Origin: JBJTUH01 sp044346175
Lineage (GTDB): Bacteria; Cyanobacteriota; Vampirovibrionia; Vampirovibrionales; JAJTHC01
DNA: 43,952 nucleotides
Assembly: GCA_044346175.1 (NCBI GenBank)
Contig: JBIIZQ010000016.1
Location: 1 to 43,952 of the forward strand
Reading direction: 5' to 3'
Shown: piece by piece, positions 25,932-35,079 of the stretch
Numbering within the stretch: position 1 is the stretch's first letter
Layout of the letters: each line of letters opens with the position of its first letter
Program-made: the position numbers and the translations under genes
The notes under the pieces: model-generated
Seen by the model: only the letters and a program-made list of their open reading frames with translations
Databases searched by the model: none
What the model was told of the DNA's origin: nothing

Positions 25932-28900
25932 TTACAAAGCAACAGGACCCAACACTCTTAAGAGTTCTTCAAGGGTCGTTAAGCCTTGTTTTGCTTTTTC
26001 ATAGGCATCTTCCCGTAAAGGATACAGTAATTGATGTGCCAAGGCCGTATCTTCAAGCTCAATCAATGAAACACCTTCCTCAATGCCTCGTGCAAGTTGC
26101 CGATTCATGGTGAGCATTTCAAAAACCGCCAACCGACCCATATAGCCCGTTTCTTGGCAATGCAAACACCCCACTGCCTGCTTAAATAGGATAGGCTCTG
26201 GTGTGCGTTCCGCAAACGACTTCATGCCTAACAGCTCAAGCTTTTCATGATTAGCAGGAACCTCCACGCTACAGTGCGGGCAAACCTTTCTCACCAGTCT
26301 TTGTGCCACAATCCCTGCAAGGGTATTGGTCAATAACTGGGGGGAGGCATCCAACTCCTTCATACGTGAGAGGGTGTTCATGGCACTATTCGTATGAAGG
26401 GTCGTTAACACTAAATGTCCCGTTGAAGCAGCATGCATGGCAACTTCTAGCGTTTCATTATCTCGTATTTCACCCACCATAAGAATATCGGGGTCATGAC
26501 GCAACATGGCACGAAGGCTCTTATCAAAAGATAAACCACTTTTAACCGACACTTGCGTTTGACAGATACCAGGCAGTTGATACTCCACAGGGTCTTCAAT
26601 GGTACATATCTTACGAGTACGATGGTTTAAGAAATTTAAACAGGTGTAGAGTGTGGAAGTTTTCCCTGAACCCGTAGGCCCTGTCACTAAAATCATCCCT
26701 TGGGGCATTTGTAGTAAACGCTTTAAACGCTCTAGCATTCTCGATGACATCAAAAGAGATTCCAACATGCCATCCACCTGATGGGGCTTAAGGAGTCTTA
26801 AGCAAACACTCTCCCCTAGGCGCGTGGGCAGGGTATTCACACGAATCTCAATTTGTTGGGTTTTATTATCGGCGAGTTGGAGTATCACCTGCGTACCACC
26901 ATCTTGAGGTAAACGCTTTTGCGAAATATCCAAAGAAGTAATCACCTTGACTCTTGAAATAACATTCAGTCCGATAGCCGCTGGGAGTAACAAAATATCT
27001 TTTAATAAACCATCAATACGGTAACGTACCATCAGCCCATCACCATGCACCTCAAAGTGAATATCACTCGCCCCTAAAAGGTAAGCATCTCTAAGGAAAT
27101 GCTCCACAAGTTGCGTGGCATGATGTTCAGTATCTCCATCCAGTTTGAAAGGCAGACCATAAAGGTTCTTTTGTTGCGTTTCGACAGATAATACGCCACT
27201 ACGAGACGGCACATGACTCTCGGCAGAACGACCTAAAAAGTCATAATTATCAATCATGCCATCCAAACCCGAAGCAAACTCTAGCACCGCAAGTTGATAC
27301 GCCTCATTAAGAAGTTCTTGGTGTTTCTGCTCGGTAGTCACCCGTGCTGCAACCCGTACACGAGTCACTTGGGCTAACTCATCCAAGAGGTTACTATCTT
27401 GAGGATTATGAAGTAAAATCTCTAGTCGTTGACGCTTAGGGTCATAGGTCAGTGGCACTACTTCACGAGACTCTATAAAATCAATAGGCACTTGGAAGAC
27501 CGCCGCCATTGTACACGTCACTTGAGAAGGCTCAATAAACCGCCCACGATATACAGCCCGTAACCCTTCACACAGGTTTTCTTCCGTAATAAGTTGATAG
27601 TGTCTTAACACTTCCTGCAAAGGTGCATAAGGTGAGTTACTACGCTTGTTCTGCTGAATGACGGCAGGCATCTTGAGGTTTCTATTTTCATCGATGATTT
27701 CTTGGAGCTTTTCCACATCCACCAAGGCATTTTCTACGAGGCCTACCCATAATTTGTTATCATGAGCCTGCAGATTTTTAGGAGGTGGACAGATATCTAC
27801 CGATACCTTCGTAACTAACGGGACATCTTCAAATAAACCGCTAAGAATCTTCGCCTTAGAAGGCTCAGGGGTTACTACCTGCTTCAGGTCAGTCACTTTC
27901 GCTGGAGACACATCCTCGGGTTTCTCATGGGCTACGTTGGTCTCCGTACTCGAAGAGGTTATCTTTTCTTGGCTGGCTTGGGGTGTCGCTTCAAAAAGCT
28001 TAAGAGGTTCTTTTTGAGTGGCTTTTTTGTGTTCTGCCAAAGTAATGACCTTAGGGGTTTGTGGTGTCTGCTCTATGATGGATGCTAAGTCTTTTGTTTG
28101 AAGGATTTCTTGCTGAGAGGTTGTCTCAGGGACTTCTTCCAACAAGCGGGACGCTGGCTGTAGCGTCGGAGATGCTGCCTCGGCTTGGACGCTTTCAACC
28201 TCGGGTGGCACCTCGGATAACACCTCCGTCACAGGTGAAAGGACAGGAAGGGTCACAACACTTTCTTCAATCGCATCAGGAACATCAACAACATCAGGAG
28301 CAGGAAGCACTCGCGCGATTTCGGAGGGGGGCTGTGTTGCCTCCTCTGTGTTTTCCAAAGAAACCACAGGTAATGTTTCAGCTTCAGAAGGTTCCTGAGA
28401 CGATACAACGCCATGGGGGAGCTGTTCTATTGAAAGAGCATGCTCAACAGACTCTGGCAAAACTTCTGTAAGTAATGCTTGCTCAAGGGCTGGCTCAAGG
28501 GCTAGCTCAAAGGAATCTTGACCGATTGAAACACTCGAAAGCGTGACATCCTCCTGTCCATCAGTGGTATCAAGAGGACTTGCCTCATTCAGGCTATCAG
28601 TTAACTCGGAAGCTTCAGACAAGGACACGATTACTTCAGGAACAACAGAAAGCATCTCTGGCATTATGTCTACTTCAGTAAATGTTTCTTGCACGAAAGG
28701 CTCAAGAGGACGTTCCTCCGTCGGTGTTGTATCCGCTTGAATGTCAGTCTCCTCAAGCCTCACTTTCGGTACTTGTGCATGACGCTCATCAGCCAAAGCC
28801 TCTTCAACGACCGCCTCTAACACCTGCGCATCTGAAGATGAAACAGAAACTTCTGAAACAGCTGCTACCACGTCGGACGTAACCGTCTCTGAGGTAACAG

Positions 28901-30266
28901 TACTTTCAAAACCAAACCCAAAGTTATCGTGTCGGGTAGTCATCGAAGCCACTTCTTGAAATGCTGCCATAGGGTTCATGAAAGTATCTTCTGAAAAACT
29001 GAACCCATCTCCAAAGTCGTCCTTAAAGGGCAGGGTATTTGACGTATCGACAGATACTAAGGCAGGCGTGTCTAATGAGGCACCTTGTGCGGCAATGGCT
29101 TCTACAGGCGTGGCATCAGCTGCAATAGTAAGGGGTTCTTGTTCGGGGGTAGACACCTTCAAGGCATCCTGGGCAGGCACTGCTTCAGTCACGACCAAAG
29201 CCTCTACCGCAACATCAGCCTCAATAGCAAGGGGCGTATTTTCAAGCACGTCCTCATCTATCTCTGAGATGGCACTGGACTCCGTAACGCTCTGGCGTTG
29301 CGTTGTACCCTCAGCACCTTGAGGAACATCCGCCTCAACATGGGGTATTGCTTCAGGTGTCTCTTGTGCTTCAGGCACCGAAAGCATAGACTCTTTTACA
29401 GTAGCATCTTCCAACGCAACTCCACCCGTAAGCGGTGTAAAGCGTTCTTCTGGAGAAGATGACTCCGATATACTTTCGACTGCTGTTTGTGAGTCCTCTG
29501 AGCCTTCGGCTGGGGATAAAACAAGGTCAGCCGAGATACTATTCGTCGTGATACTGGGCAAGGTCTCAAGAACATCCTCGGAGGCTGGTAGCGTAACTTC
29601 TGAAGAGGTGCTAGAAGAAACCTCAGGGAAAAGGGGAACGGCATGCTGTCGAAAAGTATCTGCTAGGGTTTGAGAGGGATGAGGGGTTGGGTCTTCCGCC
29701 AAAGTGGTTAAAGCGGGTGGCTCTGGCATGTGTCCCACAAGCTGGACATCAGCCACTGTAGTACCTTCTTGGATAACTTCTTGGGTACCTTCTTGCTGTT
29801 GGACTTCTACAGAAGGCTCTTCAGCAGACATCGCCATTATCGCCGTGTTTTCAGCCGTGTTTTTAACAGTAGCATCAGTGGGTTTTTCTTGTTCAGAAGA
29901 TAAAAAAGAAACGACTTCTTGTAACACCTCTACAGACTGGGGTGGGACAAGAGGCTCCTCAGAGGTCTGTAAGGTCTGGCTTGTGGCTTGAGCCTCTATC
30001 GCCTGAGACCCTAGCCCCTCTTCTTGCGAAGAGGCACGACGAGGGGTTTCTTCAAAAAGGTCATACAATACTGGGGCTGCATGATGGGAAGATGTGTCTT
30101 GACGAAAAGAGTCAAAAAGGTCTATCCATAATTCCATCCGCTCTTGTTTTTCAGAAGATGCCCCCTGTACAGATGCTGATACCTCTTGGGGTGCAGCTTC
30201 TCCTTGAGCGGCTGGCACCGCAGTAGGGTCTTGGGTGAGGTTTGAGAAGGCATCTGAGGTCATCAT
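25932..30266 (-). CDS. PilB/GspE-type secretion ATPase with a giant acidic N-terminal extension
   Basis: The C-terminal ~620 residues are a complete type II secretion/type IV pilus assembly ATPase. They contain an N2-type domain (LITEENLCEGLRAVYRG, then VPLTYDPKRQRLEILLHNP), an Asp-rich ASDIHFEV segment, Walker A GPTGSGKTSTLYTCLNFL near residue 1192, Walker B and the Asp box in DPDILMVGEIRDNETLE, the His box (TTLHTNSA), and the zinc-type Cys pairs CPHC and CLHC. It should power pilus extension or pseudopilus assembly at the inner membrane. The first ~820 residues are an extended, Glu/Ser/Thr/Val/Ala-rich acidic region with no membrane segment and no recognisable domain. Total length is 1444 residues against ~560 for typical PilB. 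ATGATG forms the start, with no good Shine-Dalgarno. Confidence 0.93.
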   Translation of the reverse strand: MMTSDAFSNLTQDPTAVPAAQGEAAPQEVSASVQGASSEKQERMELWIDLFDSFRQDTSSHHAAPVLYDLFEETPRRASSQEEGLGSQAIEAQATSQTLQTSEEPLVPPQSVEVLQEVVSFLSSEQEKPTDATVKNTAENTAIMAMSAEEPSVEVQQQEGTQEVIQEGTTVADVQLVGHMPEPPALTTLAEDPTPHPSQTLADTFRQHAVPLFPEVSSSTSSEVTLPASEDVLETLPSITTNSISADLVLSPAEGSEDSQTAVESISESSSPEERFTPLTGGVALEDATVKESMLSVPEAQETPEAIPHVEADVPQGAEGTTQRQSVTESSAISEIDEDVLENTPLAIEADVAVEALVVTEAVPAQDALKVSTPEQEPLTIAADATPVEAIAAQGASLDTPALVSVDTSNTLPFKDDFGDGFSFSEDTFMNPMAAFQEVASMTTRHDNFGFGFESTVTSETVTSDVVAAVSEVSVSSSDAQVLEAVVEEALADERHAQVPKVRLEETDIQADTTPTEERPLEPFVQETFTEVDIMPEMLSVVPEVIVSLSEASELTDSLNEASPLDTTDGQEDVTLSSVSIGQDSFELALEPALEQALLTEVLPESVEHALSIEQLPHGVVSSQEPSEAETLPVVSLENTEEATQPPSEIARVLPAPDVVDVPDAIEESVVTLPVLSPVTEVLSEVPPEVESVQAEAASPTLQPASRLLEEVPETTSQQEILQTKDLASIIEQTPQTPKVITLAEHKKATQKEPLKLFEATPQASQEKITSSSTETNVAHEKPEDVSPAKVTDLKQVVTPEPSKAKILSGLFEDVPLVTKVSVDICPPPKNLQAHDNKLWVGLVENALVDVEKLQEIIDENRNLKMPAVIQQNKRSNSPYAPLQEVLRHYQLITEENLCEGLRAVYRGRFIEPSQVTCTMAAVFQVPIDFIESREVVPLTYDPKRQRLEILLHNPQDSNLLDELAQVTRVRVAARVTTEQKHQELLNEAYQLAVLEFASGLDGMIDNYDFLGRSAESHVPSRSGVLSVETQQKNLYGLPFKLDGDTEHHATQLVEHFLRDAYLLGASDIHFEVHGDGLMVRYRIDGLLKDILLLPAAIGLNVISRVKVITSLDISQKRLPQDGGTQVILQLADNKTQQIEIRVNTLPTRLGESVCLRLLKPHQVDGMLESLLMSSRMLERLKRLLQMPQGMILVTGPTGSGKTSTLYTCLNFLNHRTRKICTIEDPVEYQLPGICQTQVSVKSGLSFDKSLRAMLRHDPDILMVGEIRDNETLEVAMHAASTGHLVLTTLHTNSAMNTLSRMKELDASPQLLTNTLAGIVAQRLVRKVCPHCSVEVPANHEKLELLGMKSFAERTPEPILFKQAVGCLHCQETGYMGRLAVFEMLTMNRQLARGIEEGVSLIELEDTALAHQLLYPLREDAYEKAKQGLTTLEELLRVLGPVAL

Positions 30267-30475
30267 AAGAGGTATACCTAAACCAAATGAAACGAAGACA
30301 AAATGCAGTGGCGTTTTTTAAAGCGTACCTTTTCCTCCATCTTGTGCCTGAAACAAGCACACAGAAAAAGTACCTAACTATCCTACAAGGTGTCTTCGAC
30401 GGATGAGCTTAGGTGTTTAAGCGTCATGCACGTGAATGTCCCCTAAACACGTGAGTTCAACCTCTAATGGCTATC

Positions 30476-32098
30476 TCAAGCTTGGGGTGCCAGCCACATA
30501 AGCCAATAGGTCATGGCACGTCTTTGAGCCAGCCGTCGGTGTCCTGAAGGAGCTTGCCAAAGAGTCGTGACTATCGTTTGCTGTGTAAGGTTACGAGCGA
30601 GTATGTTTGCTTTGAGCTGACAGCCCTTATCAGCTTGATGACACAGAATGACCATACCTGACTTTTGGAGGGCTTGGCGTGTGACCCAAGGACTCGTGCG
30701 ATAGTCGAGGTGTAAAAGACTCAAAGGATGGTCCGTACTGTAAAAGCTTACACTTGTGGGCAGATGAAGGATGCCACCAACATAACGTAAGGGTGCGTGA
30801 TACTGGGTATGCCACTGACGGGTAATATAGTGTGCTAGGCTATCAACAGGCTGGTCATACAAAAACCCACGCTGATGCCCAAAGCCCATCAGACTTTGCA
30901 CTAAAATAAAACAAGGAACCCCACAAGTAAGGAGGATACCACCTGTCAAAAGTCGTCGATAGTGATACCCATCAGGTATCATGGCAAGGCAGGCCATGGG
31001 GAGTACACCCCACATTGGAAACGCCCATTTACTGGAGGTTTTAACACCTATCATTATGCACAGCACGAGGGTTACAAGACAACTTCCTACCGATACCGCC
31101 CAAAGATAGCTATACTGTGGTAAGCGTATGGTCTTACGCCAAGCTTGGAAAAGCCTCCCAAACACCCCTCTTACTTTACCCTTCAAGCCAACCCCTAAAA
31201 CCACAAGCAACGGCAGGACATGGGCTATTTGAGATACTGTAAAGCTTTTTAAGGTACTGAGGCGTATATTGAAACTGTCCCAATGAATAAGGTCTTCAGC
31301 ATAACTTAAAGTGCCTTGACCTTGCTCTAAAGTAGCAACGACATGGGGGATTAAACAAAAACCCATCGTAGCCAATGCCAAATAAGGCATGGGGGTACGC
31401 CAAAGTATTCGGGTTGCTTTTGTCATCAAAGACCACACCGTGATACTCACTAATAAAGCCCCTGAATAGTATTTCCCATAAAGCGTGAGGGCAGCCATCA
31501 CACCAAAGCCCATCCAAACCAGAGCATTTTTAGGGTGCTTTATAAATGCCTGATACCCTAAATAAATTGCCCAAGACCATAACGGAAGTAAAATGGTATT
31601 GTGGTTCAAGGTTGTACTGTGTGAGGTGTAGAAAAAGATGGTTTCACATAACAGCACACTCAGCAGTACAGCATAGCGACTCGCTTGGGTGAACCCTCCT
31701 GGATGAGGCGTTGCCGTATCATTGGCGGAGGTATCAAAGAATAATTTTGAGGAGGAGAAGACCTCTTTTGCAAGACACCACAGCCCTGCATAAGCCAAGA
31801 TAACTTGGCACTGAGACAGAAAAAAATAAGCCAGTTGACTCGGTGGCACCACCTTAAAAAAAGCCGCAATGACCCAAGCCACAAAAGGCGGATGCTTGTA
31901 ATAACTCCACTGTGGAGATAATGCCCAAGCATAACATTCTGTCATATCCACGTGTAAGCTATATCGTGTAAGCCACGGCACCAGTGTCCATAGCAGAGTG
32001 TGGAGGATACAAAGCCATATAAACCCCATGGTGGGGTGGCTTACTTGCTTTTTCACCGTATGAAACCAAGACTGCATGGGGCTTACTTCTTGTATCAT
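30476..32098 (-). CDS. ArnT/FlmK-like GT39 glycosyltransferase
   Basis: This 540-residue integral membrane protein has about ten or more hydrophobic segments and the GT39 (PMT/ArnT-type) loop HVDMTECYAWALSPQWSYYKH, including the acidic pair expected at the catalytic site. Such enzymes move a sugar from undecaprenyl phosphate to a periplasmic acceptor; ArnT and Francisella FlmK add amino sugars to lipid A. Its start codon overlaps the stop of the upstream deacetylase gene by four bases (ATGA), showing tight coupling. A soluble C-terminal part follows the membrane region. The acceptor (lipid A, protein or another glycan) is not proved. Confidence 0.88.
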   Translation of the reverse strand: MIQEVSPMQSWFHTVKKQVSHPTMGFIWLCILHTLLWTLVPWLTRYSLHVDMTECYAWALSPQWSYYKHPPFVAWVIAAFFKVVPPSQLAYFFLSQCQVILAYAGLWCLAKEVFSSSKLFFDTSANDTATPHPGGFTQASRYAVLLSVLLCETIFFYTSHSTTLNHNTILLPLWSWAIYLGYQAFIKHPKNALVWMGFGVMAALTLYGKYYSGALLVSITVWSLMTKATRILWRTPMPYLALATMGFCLIPHVVATLEQGQGTLSYAEDLIHWDSFNIRLSTLKSFTVSQIAHVLPLLVVLGVGLKGKVRGVFGRLFQAWRKTIRLPQYSYLWAVSVGSCLVTLVLCIMIGVKTSSKWAFPMWGVLPMACLAMIPDGYHYRRLLTGGILLTCGVPCFILVQSLMGFGHQRGFLYDQPVDSLAHYITRQWHTQYHAPLRYVGGILHLPTSVSFYSTDHPLSLLHLDYRTSPWVTRQALQKSGMVILCHQADKGCQLKANILARNLTQQTIVTTLWQAPSGHRRLAQRRAMTYWLMWLAPQA

Positions 32099-33042
32099 TC
32101 TATCAGGGCATCCTCTTGCCTAATCAGTCGTTGACCATGCTTGAGAAGGGTTTCATACTCCAAGGTACGCGCAGGATGAAACAAATGGGGTGCTTCTGCA
32201 TCTTCTTGTAAAACACGATAATGCGCTTCTTCTTGGTCAATAGATACCACACTAGGATGTAGCATCACCTCAAGCCCTCGGTATCCTTTGGGAGGAAACG
32301 TTGAAGAGGAGAGTTTTTCTAGCTGGATATGACAACTTTGCAAAAGACTAAAAAAGTACGGGCTATGCTGAAACATGGGGTGAACACTGTAACACCTTTG
32401 CAAGAGCTGCAGTAAGACCCATTTTAACCAGCCATGGTGTGTCCAAACCACCATGCGAGGCACATGACGTAACGTATGTCCAAAGCGTTCATTGATATGT
32501 CTGATACGCTTTATGCCTTGTTTCAGGGCAAAACGTTCAACGACTTGATAAACCATGGGTATAAGATGGACATGCTGATGACCATCCACATGACCTACGG
32601 TAAGTCCTGAATCTTTAATGGCTTGATACTGTGCTTTTAATTCTCTATACAGGACTCGCAAAAGCTTAAAGCGCTCAAGAGACGTTCCCCAAACATAGCT
32701 TCTTAAGCAACACACCATGAGAGACATAAATGAATGCCTAAAGCACCCCGAAGTGTCCGTAAGGAATGAATACCCTCGGCAAGACCGAGCATGACGATAC
32801 GTGAGATTAAAGTGCAACCCCACAAAAAAGGGATACTTCGTTTGTAAGTCCTTGGCACGCACCAAAGCATCCTCAAACGCATACCCCGATGTCATGAGGC
32901 TAGCACTGTTCAAAGCCCCCTGTATGACGAGGTTTTCAATCGCACGGTTTACACCAAAACTCATCCCAAAATCATCCGCATTAAGCACCACGTAAGGAGA
33001 TGCCTCTGCTTCTTGCAATCGAAAGACTCCATTTTCAGGCAT
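32095..33042 (-). CDS. YdjC/HpnK/NaxD-like sugar deacetylase
   Basis: The 315-residue protein carries the YdjC-family metal and catalytic motifs: VLNADDFGMSFGVNRAI near residue 20, GLHFNLT near residue 73, and GHVDGHQHVHLIPMVYQ near residue 148. The family removes acetyl groups from amino sugars or amino-sugar lipids, for example ChbG on chitobiose, HpnK in hopanoid synthesis and NaxD on undecaprenyl-phosphate N-acetylgalactosamine. The setting between an ArnC-like GT2 and a GT39 favours the NaxD role. It overlaps the upstream GT2 gene by 8 bp and the downstream GT39 gene by 4 bp. Confidence 0.9.
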   Translation of the reverse strand: MPENGVFRLQEAEASPYVVLNADDFGMSFGVNRAIENLVIQGALNSASLMTSGYAFEDALVRAKDLQTKYPFFVGLHFNLTYRHARSCRGYSFLTDTSGCFRHSFMSLMVCCLRSYVWGTSLERFKLLRVLYRELKAQYQAIKDSGLTVGHVDGHQHVHLIPMVYQVVERFALKQGIKRIRHINERFGHTLRHVPRMVVWTHHGWLKWVLLQLLQRCYSVHPMFQHSPYFFSLLQSCHIQLEKLSSSTFPPKGYRGLEVMLHPSVVSIDQEEAHYRVLQEDAEAPHLFHPARTLEYETLLKHGQRLIRQEDALIE

Positions 33043-34120
33043 AAGGGTTTACAGCATTATCCTTCAAACAAGATGTTTGTAACGCAGGCTTTCTAAGAGA
33101 CCCTTGCTCCGTTAGCGTGCTTTCACGAGGGTTAATCACATAAAGAGGACGCTGTTTGGACTCCATAAAAATTCGACCAATATACTCCCCAAGAACCCCA
33201 ATACTCAAGAGCTGAATTCCTCCCATAAAAAGAACAGTGCAAAGAATAGAAGCGTACCCTGGTACATCTCTCCCAAACCACAAGGTCTTCAACGTAATGA
33301 AACTACCATACAAAAACGCGAGTAGTGCCATGCTTATTCCCACCAAACTCCAAACTTTCAAAGGCAAAGTGGAAAGAGAAAAAATACCATTGAGTGCCAA
33401 CAACGTGAGCTTCATCAAGCCAAAACGACTCTTCCCATGGGGTCTTGTATGACGTTCATAAGGAATGTAAGTTGTAGGAAAGCCAACCCAAGCAAAAAGC
33501 CCTTTCATGCACCTTGCTTTTTCAGGAAGCTGATTTATCGCATCCACAACCACTCTGTCTAAGAGTCTGAAATCAGCCGTATTGGGTACAATGGGAACCT
33601 CGGAGCCATATCGTAACAGACGATAAAACAACTTACTCCCCCACCGTTTTGACCAATGTTCTTTTTGTCTGCAAGTATGTACAGCAACCACCATCGCATA
33701 GCCTTCCATTTGCCACGCATGTAGCATCTGTGAAATCAGGGCAGGGGGATGCTCCAAGTCAGCATCAATGGGAATCACGGCACGCCCTCGTGCAAAAGTC
33801 AATCCTGCTGAGAGAGCAGCTTCTTTCCCAAAGTTACGAGAGAACGATACAATCTCAAAATGCGTGAGTCCAAAAGGTGGTTTCTGCTCACACAAGTGTT
33901 TCTGTTCAAAAAGCCTCTCTAAAGAGAAATCACTACTACCATCATTCACCGCTATAATTTCATAGGAGGTGGCAATCATCGCCATCTCGGCATAGAGTGT
34001 CTCAAAGAACAGTGTAAGATTCTCTTCTTCGTTATACAAGGGAACCACGATACTTAAAGTAGGCTGATACGCATCAAGCTTTTCAGGCGGTTCAATAGAA
34101 GACACTTCGGTAGTTAGCAT
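33035..34120 (-). CDS. ArnC/FlmF2-like GT2 polyprenyl-phosphate glycosyltransferase
   Basis: The 361-residue protein is a family 2 glycosyltransferase with LSIVVPLYNEEENLTLFFE near residue 22, the DxD-type IPIDADLEHPP near residue 115 and SRNFGKEAALSAGL between them. Two C-terminal membrane segments are clear (SLVGISMALLAFLYGSF and SILCTVLFMGGIQLLSIGV), followed by GEYIGRIFMESKQRP. This is the architecture of enzymes that load a sugar on undecaprenyl or dolichyl phosphate (ArnC, FlmF2, GtrB, DPM1-like). It is the first gene of the three-gene overlapping operon and is divergent from hisH. Confidence 0.92.
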   Translation of the reverse strand: MLTTEVSSIEPPEKLDAYQPTLSIVVPLYNEEENLTLFFETLYAEMAMIATSYEIIAVNDGSSDFSLERLFEQKHLCEQKPPFGLTHFEIVSFSRNFGKEAALSAGLTFARGRAVIPIDADLEHPPALISQMLHAWQMEGYAMVVAVHTCRQKEHWSKRWGSKLFYRLLRYGSEVPIVPNTADFRLLDRVVVDAINQLPEKARCMKGLFAWVGFPTTYIPYERHTRPHGKSRFGLMKLTLLALNGIFSLSTLPLKVWSLVGISMALLAFLYGSFITLKTLWFGRDVPGYASILCTVLFMGGIQLLSIGVLGEYIGRIFMESKQRPLYVINPRESTLTEQGSLRKPALQTSCLKDNAVNPYA

Positions 34121-34335
34121 ACGTTAAGATGAAAATGAGTAAAGGTATATATCGAGAACCACAACATTGAGAGCCACAGCACAAGTACGCAATGACCATA
34201 CATACCATAGATATTGATGAGAGTAAACGAACAATCCTGCCTAGGTTATGTTACAGTGTTGGGTAAAGTGTTTTGAAGGATTCGAGGCTCTCTCTGGTTT
34301 CCATTTGTTTACTGTACGATAAAAGGCTTCTTTCC

Positions 34336-35010
34336 ATGTTCTCAATGACTCTTCCCGTTCTCAGCGATGCCTTTAAGACGTTACCCACGCTCCAAGTGGT
34401 TGACTATGGTGGCGGCAATATGGGAAGTTTATTGCGTGCCTTGGAGCGTCTTGCACTCCCGTATGAGCGTATTACCCACGGCACGGCATTGGTCAACACC
34501 TTACCTATTATGGTGCCAGGTGTGGGTGCTTTTGGTGCGGTGATGCAAGCCCTGCACGAAAAAGCCTTTGTAACCCCTTTACAACAATATGCCATGGCAG
34601 GTACCCCTTTAATGGGGGTTTGTGTTGGCCAACAAGTATTATTTGAAGGGAGTGAAGAATCGCCTAACGTTCAAGGCTTAGGGATTCTTCAGGGGTACGT
34701 CAAAAAGCTTTCTGCCCCTCGTGTCCCACAAATTGGCTGGAATACGATTCAGTTGTCATCGTCTTATCATCATCAGGAAGCACCGTTACCATCTCAGGGA
34801 AGCGTTTATTTTGTGAATAGCTACGTGGCTCACCCTACAAATCCCTCAGAGACGCTCTATCATGCACACTATGACAATGAAACGTTTTGTGCCGCTGTCT
34901 ACACCCGTGAAAACGGCAAATGTGTCGGTGCCTTTCAATTCCACCCTGAAAAAAGCGGTGTCTTTGGGCATGCCCTTTTAGGCAAAACATTGTCGGCACT
35001 CTTAAGCTAA
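34336..35010 (+). CDS. hisH: Imidazole glycerol phosphate synthase subunit HisH
   Basis: The protein (224 residues from ATG 34336) is a class I glutamine amidotransferase with VVDYGGGNMGSLLRAL, the nucleophile motif MGVCVGQQVLFEGSEE, the substrate segment VPQIGWN and the catalytic HPEKSG. HisH feeds ammonia to HisF for histidine and AICAR synthesis. The open frame starts at TTG 34273, but the upstream part is not HisH-like; ATG 34336, or ATG 34345 nine bases later, is preferred. hisF and other his genes are not adjacent. It lies alone between the GT2 operon and the STAND gene. Confidence 0.95.
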   Translation: MFSMTLPVLSDAFKTLPTLQVVDYGGGNMGSLLRALERLALPYERITHGTALVNTLPIMVPGVGAFGAVMQALHEKAFVTPLQQYAMAGTPLMGVCVGQQVLFEGSEESPNVQGLGILQGYVKKLSAPRVPQIGWNTIQLSSSYHHQEAPLPSQGSVYFVNSYVAHPTNPSETLYHAHYDNETFCAAVYTRENGKCVGAFQFHPEKSGVFGHALLGKTLSALLS

Positions 35011-35079
35011 TACCTCTTCCCTTGGTGAGTACCTTGCTTTTTTATGAATACATCGCAAGCTATGGTTACTTAAGGTAGC

